From Sorangium sp051521495 (lineage in GTDB: Bacteria; Myxococcota_A; Polyangia; Polyangiales; Polyangiaceae): DNA of 64,000 bases. Below the pieces are notes generated by a model that had not been told where the DNA came from, ran no database searches, and saw only the letters and a list, made by a program, of their open reading frames with translations. Location: assembly GCF_051521495.1 (NCBI RefSeq), contig NZ_CP150355.1, forward strand, positions 6,820,001-6,884,000, written 5' to 3'. Shown here one piece after another: positions 12,118 through 20,038 of this stretch. The number at the start of each line of letters is the position of its first letter. The stretch's first letter is position 1. The position numbers were made by a program, and so were the translations under genes.

Positions 12118-12378
12118 ATGCAGCCGTCCTCCACGGCGAAGGAGCCGGAGACGATGCGGGTGTCGCGCACCACGGTCTACGAACTCGGAGGCCCGGAGAC
12201 ACCGCCGACGCTCGCCGAGCACGAGGGCCGCCTCCTCAGCCTGGAGCAGCAGGTCGCGCAGCTCGGGATCGAGGTCGAGCGGAGCGTCGTCCGCCTCGCG
12301 CGGCAGATCAAGCACCTGCGGCGCGACGTCGACGGTCTCGCCCGCGAGCCGGCGCGGGGCGCTCGACGGCCTGGGTGA
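12118..12378 (+). CDS. Small coiled-coil protein
   Basis: An 86-residue open frame starting about 60 bases after the preceding gene. The centre (about residues 30-72) is a strongly heptad-like helix, RLLSLEQQVAQLGIEVE then RLARQIKHLRRDVDGLA, typical of a short dimerising coiled coil. AGG lies three bases before the ATG at 12118; an ATG at 12154 with GGAG upstream is an alternative start. Function unknown. It is probably co-transcribed with the gene at 11303. Confidence 0.5.
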   Translation: MQPSSTAKEPETMRVSRTTVYELGGPETPPTLAEHEGRLLSLEQQVAQLGIEVERSVVRLARQIKHLRRDVDGLAREPARGARRPG

Positions 12379-13196
12379 CGGGTACAGCGGGAGGCGGCGC
12401 GCCGAACGGCTCACCGAGGAAGGGCTCGGCGAGCCAGGGGCGAGCCGCCCGGCGACCCTTCCAGGCCGGCTGGGGCGACGCGAGCTCGGCGAGGGAGGAG
12501 CTCGCTGCCAGCAGCGCTCGCGCCGCTCCGTCCACCGGTGCCCGGTCGCGCGACGGAACCGGAAGCGCCTGGGCATCACCTGGGGCGCGCCGAATGAGCG
12601 GATCGCCCGACGCGCCTTCACCGCGTTGCGACACGAGGTCTCCCCTGTGGAGTCGACTCGCCATGAGCCGACAGTCAGGCCGTGCGCGACGGACTAGATC
12701 CGCCGGGGCGGTGACGCAAGGTCAATAAGGCCGAGCTGCGCGCGCGGAACGCCCGATGGAGCATTACGCGCAGGCGTATTCATTTCTCATCCGGCGAGTG
12801 AATTCAGCGCATTGCCGGAGCCGGTCCAATTTTCTCAAGCGAAGAGACTTTCCGAGCAGAGGCCCTATTTCACCCTGGATCGCGCCTGCCTCGCACGGGA
12901 GGGGGTCGCCCTCGAGTGGTCTCGGCCGCCCCGCCCTGGCGCCCACGGCTCGGCCGGTTGCGCACGGCCAACGCGGCGACCGCCGGACGAGCCTGTCCGT
13001 GAGCGAGGAGGCTGCACGGCGTCCGGGGAACATCGGCTCATCCCGTGTCGGACAGGCGCTTCACCGGAGGATCGCCCGGACGTTCGGCAGGGGGGCGAGG
13101 GCGACGCTGTCCGGTACCGCCGGGCTGATGGGGGATGGGATGTGAGAGGATGGCTCCTTGTCGATAGGCCGCGCGCAGGAGAGGCGCGCCGTCGGA
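12379..13196. other. 818-bp region without a supported gene
   Basis: Only short frames of biased Arg/Pro/Ala composition are present. A minus-strand frame around 12308-12664 has a disordered, Pro/Ala-rich translation that I do not trust. Bases 12755-12850 are AT-richer than the surroundings, which may indicate a promoter or a decayed segment. Confidence 0.4.
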
Positions 13197-13688
13197 TTAC
13201 TGCGCCCGCCGGAGCGTGGCGAGCCCCTTCCAGGGCGGCGTCTGCGCGTGGACGATGAGCTCTCCCTGGCCCGAGAACTCGCACAGCGCCTCGTAGGCGA
13301 CCCCCGCCTCGTCATAGGAGACCAGTTTGAACCGATCCCACGCGGGATCGCGGATCTCGTACGCGCGGTCCACGTGGAGGCCGGGCGAGTCGGCGAGGAT
13401 GCGCTTGCCGTTGAAACGGACGACCAAGTGCGCGTACTGGAACTCGAGCATCGACGCGAGCATCGGCTCGAGGGGGACCTCGGGCTCGAACCGGACGAGC
13501 CGGAAGCTGCCGCGCAGACGCGCGTCGATCGACGCGATCGCGCCGCCCGCGTCGGTCCCCCGGGCAGCGCTCGATCCGCAGCCGGCGGACTGCGCGGCGA
13601 GCACGGCAGCGAACGCGACGAGAAGGAGGTGGGAAGCGGAAGACGCGCGCGAGGAACGCTGGGACGGACGGCTCGCCGGGGGCGACAT
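13197..13688 (-). CDS. Putative lipoprotein
   Basis: A 163-residue exported protein. The N-terminus is Ser/Arg-rich, then a hydrophobic stretch (LLLVAFAAVLAA, about residues 21-32) leads to SAGC, a slightly unusual lipobox with Ser at -3. The mature part looks like one small beta-rich domain (RGSFRLVRFEPEVPLEP; VVRFNGKRILADSP; FKLVSYDEAGVAYEAL). The family is unknown. It is divergent from the gene at 14029, with simple repeats in between. Confidence 0.65.
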   Translation of the reverse strand: MSPPASRPSQRSSRASSASHLLLVAFAAVLAAQSAGCGSSAARGTDAGGAIASIDARLRGSFRLVRFEPEVPLEPMLASMLEFQYAHLVVRFNGKRILADSPGLHVDRAYEIRDPAWDRFKLVSYDEAGVAYEALCEFSGQGELIVHAQTPPWKGLATLRRAQ

Positions 13689-13781
13689 GGGCGGAGCTTA
13701 GGGCGGGCGGACGAGCAGCGCAAAGGGGCGCAGGAGCGCGCGGCCGTGAGAGAGCCAAGGGCGAGAGGACGAACCCTCGTC

Positions 13782-13829
13782 CTTCCGCTTCCGCTTCCGC
13801 TTCCGCTTCCGCTTCCGCTTCCGCTTACG
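13782..13829 (+). repeat. CTTCCG hexanucleotide microsatellite
   Basis: Seven perfect CTTCCG units (13782-13823) followed by one variant CTTACG (13824-13829). The repeat lies outside recognised genes, about 95 bases upstream of the lipoprotein start at 13688. Confidence 0.95.
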
Positions 13830-13938
13830 CTTCCACCTCGATCGCCGCGCCATCAGCACGGCTCCGGCGCTCCACAGGCCGGGCGCCTTGCGCCGATCTC
13901 GCGCGCTCTCCACACTCCACCGAGCGAGCCGGCCGACC

Positions 13939-13993
13939 CGCGACGCCTTGCCCGACAGCGCAGCCCGCGACGCTTCGCCCGGACAGCGCAGCC
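13939..13993 (+). repeat. Imperfect 27/28-bp tandem duplication
   Basis: Two adjacent copies beginning CGCGACGC and ending GACAGCGCAGCC (13939-13965 and 13966-13993), differing by a few bases. They lie 35-90 bases upstream of the ATG at 14029, so they could influence its expression. The 340-bp gap 13689-14028 holds this, the microsatellite and nothing else I can identify. Confidence 0.85.
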
Positions 13994-14028
13994 CGAGCGC
14001 CGCCGCCGCGCTCGCCGGAGGGGGGAGC

Positions 14029-14820
14029 ATGACAGACGTTCTGAGAGGCACCGATTTCATCGCACGCCTTCCCGAGCACGCCTGCGCCGCGCGCGAGGAG
14101 GCCATCCTCGCCGCGGTGCACGCCGGCCATCTGGCGCCCGTCTGCTGGGCCCCGGTGCACAGCCAGCTCGGAGAGCGCCGCGCGACCTTTCTCGTGAGCG
14201 CCGACGCGCTCCGCATCGGCGACGCGGAGGACTCCGTCCGCATCAACGCCTCCGCCCGGACGGCCCAGCGCATCGCGGATCTGCTCGAGTGCGCAATGCT
14301 GACGACGCGCCTCTGCGACCTCGTGTGGGAGCAGGCCAGCGTGCGGATCCCGCCGTGCATCGGCGCCCCGGACGCAGCGATGGCGAGCACCGCCCGCATG
14401 CTGGAGCACCACCGCCGCGTCGAGGAGCGGGTCGCGGGGCGAACCGGGCTCATCGAGAACGTCGGCAAGCACTGGGTGCTCACCAACCGCCTCGCAGATC
14501 ACCCCGGCCGGGCCGCCAACTACGGCTGGTTCGACCCGGGCGCCGCTCACAAGGACGGCCAGCAGACCCTGTGGCAGCCCCTCGGGCTCGCGCACAATCC
14601 GGATCACGTGGACTACTCGCAGGTGGTCCGCCTCGTGCGACGACGGTGCACGGTCGACGACGAGGAGCGCGACCTCCTCGAGGTGATGACCGACCCGGCG
14701 CTCGCCGGCCTTGTCTCGTCCGAGGGCCCCCTGCGCGTCCTCCGGCTGCCCGGCGTGCCCGAAGAGGCGTGGTTCGCTGCGCGCCTGCAGGAGCGCGCTG
14801 AAGTAGCTGCATCGAAGTAG
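14029..14820 (+). CDS. Hypothetical protein with conserved-looking WVLTNRL/NYGWF region
   Basis: A 263-residue protein; the ATG is preceded by a GGGGGGAG ribosome site at optimal spacing, so this start is secure. No signal peptide or membrane segment is seen. The middle third (about residues 140-200) contains KHWVLTNRL, NYGWFDPG, QPLGLAHNPDHVDYSQ and VRLVRR, which has the look of a conserved domain I have seen in unnamed bacterial proteins but cannot assign. The C-terminus contains a LRVLRLPG segment. Biochemical role unknown. Confidence 0.7.
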   Translation: MTDVLRGTDFIARLPEHACAAREEAILAAVHAGHLAPVCWAPVHSQLGERRATFLVSADALRIGDAEDSVRINASARTAQRIADLLECAMLTTRLCDLVWEQASVRIPPCIGAPDAAMASTARMLEHHRRVEERVAGRTGLIENVGKHWVLTNRLADHPGRAANYGWFDPGAAHKDGQQTLWQPLGLAHNPDHVDYSQVVRLVRRRCTVDDEERDLLEVMTDPALAGLVSSEGPLRVLRLPGVPEEAWFAARLQERAEVAASK

Positions 14821-15023
14821 CCGCGAGCAGGACCACCGGAGATCTGTTCGGCCGCCAGCACCGGTCGCCGACGGGCATCGCTGACGCCATGGCGGGGTCC
14901 GATCACGACGCCGTGGACATCGCATGTCTTCAACGTGCCTCGCGGTCGACATCGATGGACGCGCGCTGATACCGTCCCGGCGGCTCATCCATTCAGAGCG
15001 CGGCGAGCGGCGCGTCCGCTGCC

Positions 15024-18000
15024 ATGGCCACCGGGAGGTGCTTCGTGTCATCGTCTTCCAGTCGAGCGTTGTTGTTGTTGGCGGGGTGCGCCGCGGCGTG
15101 CAGCGCCCCAGGACCGCAGGCGGTCGGGAAAGATCGAGCCGAGCGTCCTGCAGAGAGCGCGGTCCCGTCGAGCGGCGCGGCGCCGATCGAGCTCGGGCAG
15201 ATCGTGAGCCGGGCGCGGGCGCGCTTTCGATCCACGCCGCAGGGGCTATCCGCCGAGGGCGTTGCCCATCGAATCGACCTCGAGGGCGGCGCGGCGCGGA
15301 TCCGCGCGAGGCCCTCGGCGACGGCCGCGCGCAAGCAGCGAGAGGGGCAGATCCAGGCGCTCCTCGAGGCGCGCTCCGCCGCCGAGTTCGAGGCGCGCCG
15401 CCGCGCGCTCCGTGGGTCGCTCCTCGTGGGCGCGTCCGGCGAGCCCCCGCCAGGGGCGGCGCTCACGCTGGCGACGCGATCGATCGCCCGCGCCGGCTAC
15501 GAGTGCGTGAACGGCGAGGCCCGCGTGCGCATCGCCGAGGACGGCGGCGCGGAGCGCGCGTTCGAGACGTGCAGCGAGCTGTGGAAGAACCACGAGGCGA
15601 ACGCCGAGCAGGCGTTCCGGTTCCCCGAGCGGCCCGGCGGCCACGGCGATCTCGTCGTGCGCGTGAGCGCCCGGCTCGACGCCGCGGACGCCGCTCCCTC
15701 GATCGCGAGCGTCGCGAGCGACACACGCGGCCTCGTCCTCGGCGCGGCGCCCGCCCAGCGGTTCGTGTACGGCCACGGCACGTGGATCGACGCGTCGGGC
15801 CGCCGCGTGCCGGTGCCGGCCCGCTGGTCGGACGGTCACATCGAGCTGCGCGTGCCCGCCTCCGTCGTCGAGGAGAGCCGCTATCCGGCGCTGCTCGATC
15901 CGGAGGTGGGCCCAGAGATCGGGACGGATCCGCCCGTGCCTGTCCAGCAGGACGTCGGCTTCGATCCGGAGATCGCGACCGACGGGGCCGGCTATGTCGT
16001 CGCGTTCGAGGACTTCGCGCGCATCCGCGCCGTCCGCGTCGACGCGAGCGGGAACGTGCTCGACCTCGACTGGCTGGATCTGGGCGAGGAGGGCGTCGGG
16101 CAGCTCCTGCCCAGCGTGGCGTACGGCGGCGGCCGTTACTTCTTCACGTGGTGCCGCTATGACGACGACGGGGTCACCATCCACGGCCGCATGATGCGGC
16201 CCGACGGCACGCTCGAAGGGTCGGCGAGCTTCGCGATCCCGTCGTCCGGCGAGGGCCTGTTCCCCTCGGTCGAGTGGAACGGGGAGCGCTTCGTGGCCTC
16301 CTGGCTCAGCGTCACCGGCGACGGCGTCGAGAACGTCCACGTGACGCTCGTCGACCCGAGCGGCGGCGTCGTTCCCGGCGCCGAGCGCGCCGTCTCCACG
16401 AGCGGCCAGGCGGCGCGCCCGGTGATCACCTCCGGGGCGGGTGTCTCCGTCGTGGCCTGGGACGACGCGAACGGCGGCGAGCGCGCCGTCCGCGCCGCAC
16501 GGGTGGCCGGCGATGGGACGGTGCTCGACGTCGGCGGCGTCCCGATCTCGGAGGGCCCGGTCAACGCGCGGCTGCCCGCGCTCGCGTCGAGCGGGGCGAG
16601 CTTCCTGGTGACGTGGGTCCGGGACGATTGGCCGAGCGCGATCCGGGGCGCGGTGCTGACCGCGGACGGCACGATCACCGCGCGGGACTTCCCCATCTCC
16701 CGGTCGAGCCCGGGCACCCAGGCCCCCACCGCGGCGTTCGACGGCCATGGCTACCTCGTGGCCTGGGCGGACGAGCGGGACCGTCGCTCGATGGTCGGGG
16801 CCCGCGTCTCGGTCGATGGCGTCGTCCAGGGGACCGTCGACGTCCGGCTCGCCGACGGCTCGCCGCGCTCCGTCCTGGATTCCGATCGAAACTCGCTCGT
16901 GTGGAACGGCTCGCATTTCCTGCTCGCCTTCCACGGCGAGGGCATCGAGGGCAGCTTGATCGGCCCGGATCTCGCGCTGGCCGCGGGCCCGATCGTGCTC
17001 AGCCCCATGCCGAACAGGCAACGGAACCCGCGCGTGGTCTGGACCGGCGAGAGCTACCTCGTGGCCTGGAGCGACGAGCGGGACCCGGATCTGGAGCGGG
17101 CCGACGTGCACGTGCGCGCGGTGCGCGTGAGCGCCGCGGGCGAGGTCGTCGACCCGGCCGGAATCGATCTCTTGAGCCGCGCCATGTCGCTCGATCTGGC
17201 GTCGAACGGCGAGGGAACCTCCGTGCTCACCTGGAGCGAGATGCGCGACAGGGAGTACCTGCGCCCGATCGCGAGCGACGGCACGCCCGGGGAGAGGGTG
17301 GCGGTCTCGTCGCTCTACCTGACGTCAGCGCCAGCGGTCGCGAGCAACGGCGACGGTTATCTGGTGACCTTCGTGGAGAGGAGCACGGATGAACCTTATG
17401 TGTACACCGCGTCGGGCCGCCTGCTCGATGCTTCGGGGAACGCTGGCCTGGCGTTCCCGATCGCGCCCGCTACCGGATCGGCGTCGTCTGCGTTCCCGCT
17501 CCCTGCCGGGCAGGGCTACCTGGTGGTCTATGGGAACCGGGACGTAGGCGTGCGTCTCGTGCCCGTGAGCCGCACGGGAGATGTCGGGGAGAGCGTCTTC
17601 CTGTCGGACCCACCGATCTCCGTCTCCGGGGCGACGGACGGCACGCACACGCTCGTCGTCTGGACGAAGGGTGAGGAATGGCCGAATCCCCCCGACGGCC
17701 TGATCCGCGGTCGAGTCTTCGCGGATGGCGGCTGGCGGGGCGAGGCGTTCGAGATCTCGCCGGCGAGCGCGGGTCATGCGGCGGCCGTGGCCTGGGACGG
17801 CGCGAGCTACCAGGTGGTCTGGGAAGAGGCGGAGACCCAGAGGCTCCGCATCCGCGCCGTGGCGCCCGACGGGACGCTGGGCACGGAAGCGCTGCTCGTC
17901 GATGAAGCGTGCGCTTCTCCAACGCTGGCCAGCAGCGAGGACGGTCGGCTCCTCCTGACCTATGAAAAGCCCCGCCTTGCCGGGTATGTCCGGCGCGTCG

Positions 18001-18545
18001 TGTCGCGTCTGCTCACCCCGGAGCCCTCATCCGGGACCGGTGCAGGCGGCAGCGGTGGCGCAGGAGCGGGCGGTGGCGGCAACGGTGGCGCAGGGGCGAG
18101 CGCTGGCAGCAACGGCGTCGCGGGAGCGGGCGCTGGCGGCAACGGCGGCGCGGACCCCGGCAACGGCGGCGCAGAGCCCGGCAACGGCGGCGCGGACCCC
18201 GGCACCGGCGGCGCAGAGCCCGGCACCGGCGGCGCAAAACCCGGCACCGGCGGCGCAAAACCCGGCACCGGCGGCGCAGAACCAGGCACCGGCGGCGCAG
18301 AACCAGGCACCGGCGGCGGCCCCTCCAGCGTCTCTGCCTCCAGCGGCGGCGATGACGGGCCCAGCGACCCCGGCGACGACACGCAGTGCAGCTTCCGCGG
18401 CGGCGCCGACCTGTCCGGCCATTCCGGGCTCGCCGCCTCCCTCGTCGGCCTCGCCCTCGTCGCGCGACGCCGCGGCGCCGGGGGAGGTCGCAAGCCAAGG
18501 GCGAGACCGCCGGAGATCCCCGCGCCTCTGCCTGGGACGCCTTGA
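15024..18545 (+). CDS. Large surface protein: lipobox, beta-propeller repeats, Gly-rich linker, MYXO-CTERM-like tail
   Basis: A 1173-residue exported protein. The N-terminus MATGRCFVSSSSSRALLLLAGC is a signal with an LAGC lipobox. After an Ala/Arg-rich segment, residues about 290-1000 are repeated propeller blades (YVVAFED, RYFFTWCRYDDDG, YLVAWADERDR, YLVAWSDERDP, YLVTFVE), each near 55-65 residues. Residues about 1005-1100 are a Gly/Ala-rich linker ending in eight GGA(D/E/K)PG(N/T) heptads. The C-terminus is CSFRGG, a hydrophobic helix (AASLVGLALVA) and RRR, resembling the MYXO-CTERM sorting signal; a 25-residue basic/proline tail follows the arginines, which is unusual. Probably cell-surface exposed; ligand unknown. 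Confidence 0.85.
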   Translation: MATGRCFVSSSSSRALLLLAGCAAACSAPGPQAVGKDRAERPAESAVPSSGAAPIELGQIVSRARARFRSTPQGLSAEGVAHRIDLEGGAARIRARPSATAARKQREGQIQALLEARSAAEFEARRRALRGSLLVGASGEPPPGAALTLATRSIARAGYECVNGEARVRIAEDGGAERAFETCSELWKNHEANAEQAFRFPERPGGHGDLVVRVSARLDAADAAPSIASVASDTRGLVLGAAPAQRFVYGHGTWIDASGRRVPVPARWSDGHIELRVPASVVEESRYPALLDPEVGPEIGTDPPVPVQQDVGFDPEIATDGAGYVVAFEDFARIRAVRVDASGNVLDLDWLDLGEEGVGQLLPSVAYGGGRYFFTWCRYDDDGVTIHGRMMRPDGTLEGSASFAIPSSGEGLFPSVEWNGERFVASWLSVTGDGVENVHVTLVDPSGGVVPGAERAVSTSGQAARPVITSGAGVSVVAWDDANGGERAVRAARVAGDGTVLDVGGVPISEGPVNARLPALASSGASFLVTWVRDDWPSAIRGAVLTADGTITARDFPISRSSPGTQAPTAAFDGHGYLVAWADERDRRSMVGARVSVDGVVQGTVDVRLADGSPRSVLDSDRNSLVWNGSHFLLAFHGEGIEGSLIGPDLALAAGPIVLSPMPNRQRNPRVVWTGESYLVAWSDERDPDLERADVHVRAVRVSAAGEVVDPAGIDLLSRAMSLDLASNGEGTSVLTWSEMRDREYLRPIASDGTPGERVAVSSLYLTSAPAVASNGDGYLVTFVERSTDEPYVYTASGRLLDASGNAGLAFPIAPATGSASSAFPLPAGQGYLVVYGNRDVGVRLVPVSRTGDVGESVFLSDPPISVSGATDGTHTLVVWTKGEEWPNPPDGLIRGRVFADGGWRGEAFEISPASAGHAAAVAWDGASYQVVWEEAETQRLRIRAVAPDGTLGTEALLVDEACASPTLASSEDGRLLLTYEKPRLAGYVRRVVSRLLTPEPSSGTGAGGSGGAGAGGGGNGGAGASAGSNGVAGAGAGGNGGADPGNGGAEPGNGGADPGTGGAEPGTGGAKPGTGGAKPGTGGAEPGTGGAEPGTGGGPSSVSASSGGDDGPSDPGDDTQCSFRGGADLSGHSGLAASLVGLALVARRRGAGGGRKPRARPPEIPAPLPGTP
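18144..18311 (+). repeat. Eight 21-bp repeats encoding GGA(D/E/K)PG(N/T)
   Basis: Eight in-frame 21-bp units inside the linker of the surface protein; the last six are nearly identical. They encode a flexible Gly/Pro spacer between the propeller and the C-terminal anchor. Such repeats can change copy number without breaking the frame. Confidence 0.9.
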
Positions 18546-18605
18546 CGGGCGACCTCCCGCGGCCTCCTTGGCGCCCGCGTGCGCTCCGCGGTACCGTGCC
18601 GCGCG

Positions 18606-19949
18606 ATGACGGTCCCGCGTGAAGATCTGAAGCGCTTCTACGCCGCCTGCGATCCGAACAAGTCCCTCTCGGGGACGGACGAGCGGTACGTCCCCCTCGA
18701 CCGGGCCCGTGGCAGCATCGGTCCGAGCTGCGTGGACCTCCTGGAGCAGACGGTCCTCATCGCCGAGGAGTCCTGTCAGCTCTTCACCGGGTTCCCCGGG
18801 ACGGGGAAGACCACCGAGCTCCGTCGGCTCCAGCAGCGCCTCGACGAGGCGAAGGACCTGCCCACCCACGTCGTCTACGTCGACCTCGAAGAGTACATCG
18901 ACATCTTCTCACCGATCTCCATCACCGACGTCCTGCGCATCCTCGCATACTGCCTGGATCGCGAGGCGACGCGCATGGAGGGAGACGATCCGGACAAGAA
19001 GCCCGGCTATCTCCAGCGGTTCATCAAGTTCCTGGAGCGGACGGAGATCGAGCTGCCCAAGGGCGAGGCTGGCGCGTTCGGCGCGAAGCTCATGCTCGAG
19101 CTCAAGAACAACCCCGACTTCTCCCAGCGCGTGGAGAAGGCGCTCAGCGGGCGGTTCCAGCTCTTCGTCGACGAGGCGAAGCAGAGCATGACGAGCTCGG
19201 TGGTGCGCTTGAAGAGCGCGCGGGGCTCCCAGGCCCAGCGGATCGTGGTCATCGCCGATGGCCTGGAGAAGCTCCGGCCGCGCAAGGAGCAGGAGCGGGA
19301 GGCGGTCACCGCGGGTGTGGAGCTCCTGTTCTCCACGCACGCCCCGCTCCTGCGGCTGCCTTGCCACGTCATCTACACGTTCCCCTTGTGGCTCCGGTAC
19401 CGGCGCCCCGATCTCGGAGCGACCTACGACGGCGAGCCGCTCGTCTTGCCCATGGTGAAGGTCGCGACGCCCGGGGGAGAGCCGGTGCGGGAAGGCATCG
19501 CGTGCTTGACGGAGGTCATCGGCAAGCGGCTCGATCTCGCGAGCATCTTCGGCGCCGAACCGTCGCGCGCGCTCGATCCCATCCTCCTTGCGACGGGCGG
19601 CTATCCGCGGGATCTCCTGCGCGTCGTGCGCAATCTGCTCACCTCGGGCGGCGGCTTTCCGGTGACGCCCGAGCAGGTCGAGCGGCAGATCGACCGGCTC
19701 GCGCAGGACTACGCGATGGCGCTCTACGGGGACGAGATCGACGTGCTCGTCGAGGTCGCGAAGACGAACGCGGTCCCGCTGGACAACGACGGAGAGGTGG
19801 CGCGGTTCATCCGCCTGCTCGATCGCTGGCTCGTGCTGGCCTACAGGAACGGGAAGGAATTGTACGACGTGCACCCGATGGCGCGCCGGGATCCGAGGGT
19901 CCAGGCGCGCCTGGCGAAGCCGAGCTCGACGGCGCCGAGCGGGGGCTGA
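18606..19949 (+). CDS. P-loop ATPase (AAA/STAND-like)
   Basis: A 447-residue protein. The N-terminus MTVPREDLKRFYAACDPNKSL precedes a P-loop GFPGTGKTTE near residues 62-71; a Walker B-like RIVVIADGLEKL lies near residue 215, and a C-terminal helical region contains the sensor-like LATGGYPRDLLRVV. No HTH, TIR, protease or nuclease domain is visible. ATG 18606 is preferred over 18579 because the family-like sequence begins there. Its stop overlaps the frame of the TPR protein that follows, so the two probably work as a pair, with the TPR protein as sensor or effector. This resembles STAND-type signalling ATPases, but the exact family is unclear. Confidence 0.75.
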   Translation: MTVPREDLKRFYAACDPNKSLSGTDERYVPLDRARGSIGPSCVDLLEQTVLIAEESCQLFTGFPGTGKTTELRRLQQRLDEAKDLPTHVVYVDLEEYIDIFSPISITDVLRILAYCLDREATRMEGDDPDKKPGYLQRFIKFLERTEIELPKGEAGAFGAKLMLELKNNPDFSQRVEKALSGRFQLFVDEAKQSMTSSVVRLKSARGSQAQRIVVIADGLEKLRPRKEQEREAVTAGVELLFSTHAPLLRLPCHVIYTFPLWLRYRRPDLGATYDGEPLVLPMVKVATPGGEPVREGIACLTEVIGKRLDLASIFGAEPSRALDPILLATGGYPRDLLRVVRNLLTSGGGFPVTPEQVERQIDRLAQDYAMALYGDEIDVLVEVAKTNAVPLDNDGEVARFIRLLDRWLVLAYRNGKELYDVHPMARRDPRVQARLAKPSSTAPSGG

Positions 19950-20038
19950 GCCCGACCGCGGAGGCGCCGCCGTTCGCGCGGCCCTACCTCGGGCGCTTCG
20001 CGGAGCTGCGCGCGGCGCTCGCGCTGCACGAGGGCTTC

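Noticed and set aside
12308..12664. Minus-strand frame overlapping the small coiled-coil gene
   Set aside because: Pro/Ala-rich disordered translation, no ribosome site or known motif, and it overlaps a better-supported gene.
15246..17111. 621-codon minus-strand frame antisense to the surface protein
   Set aside because: Low-complexity translation; the plus-strand frame encodes regular propeller repeats.
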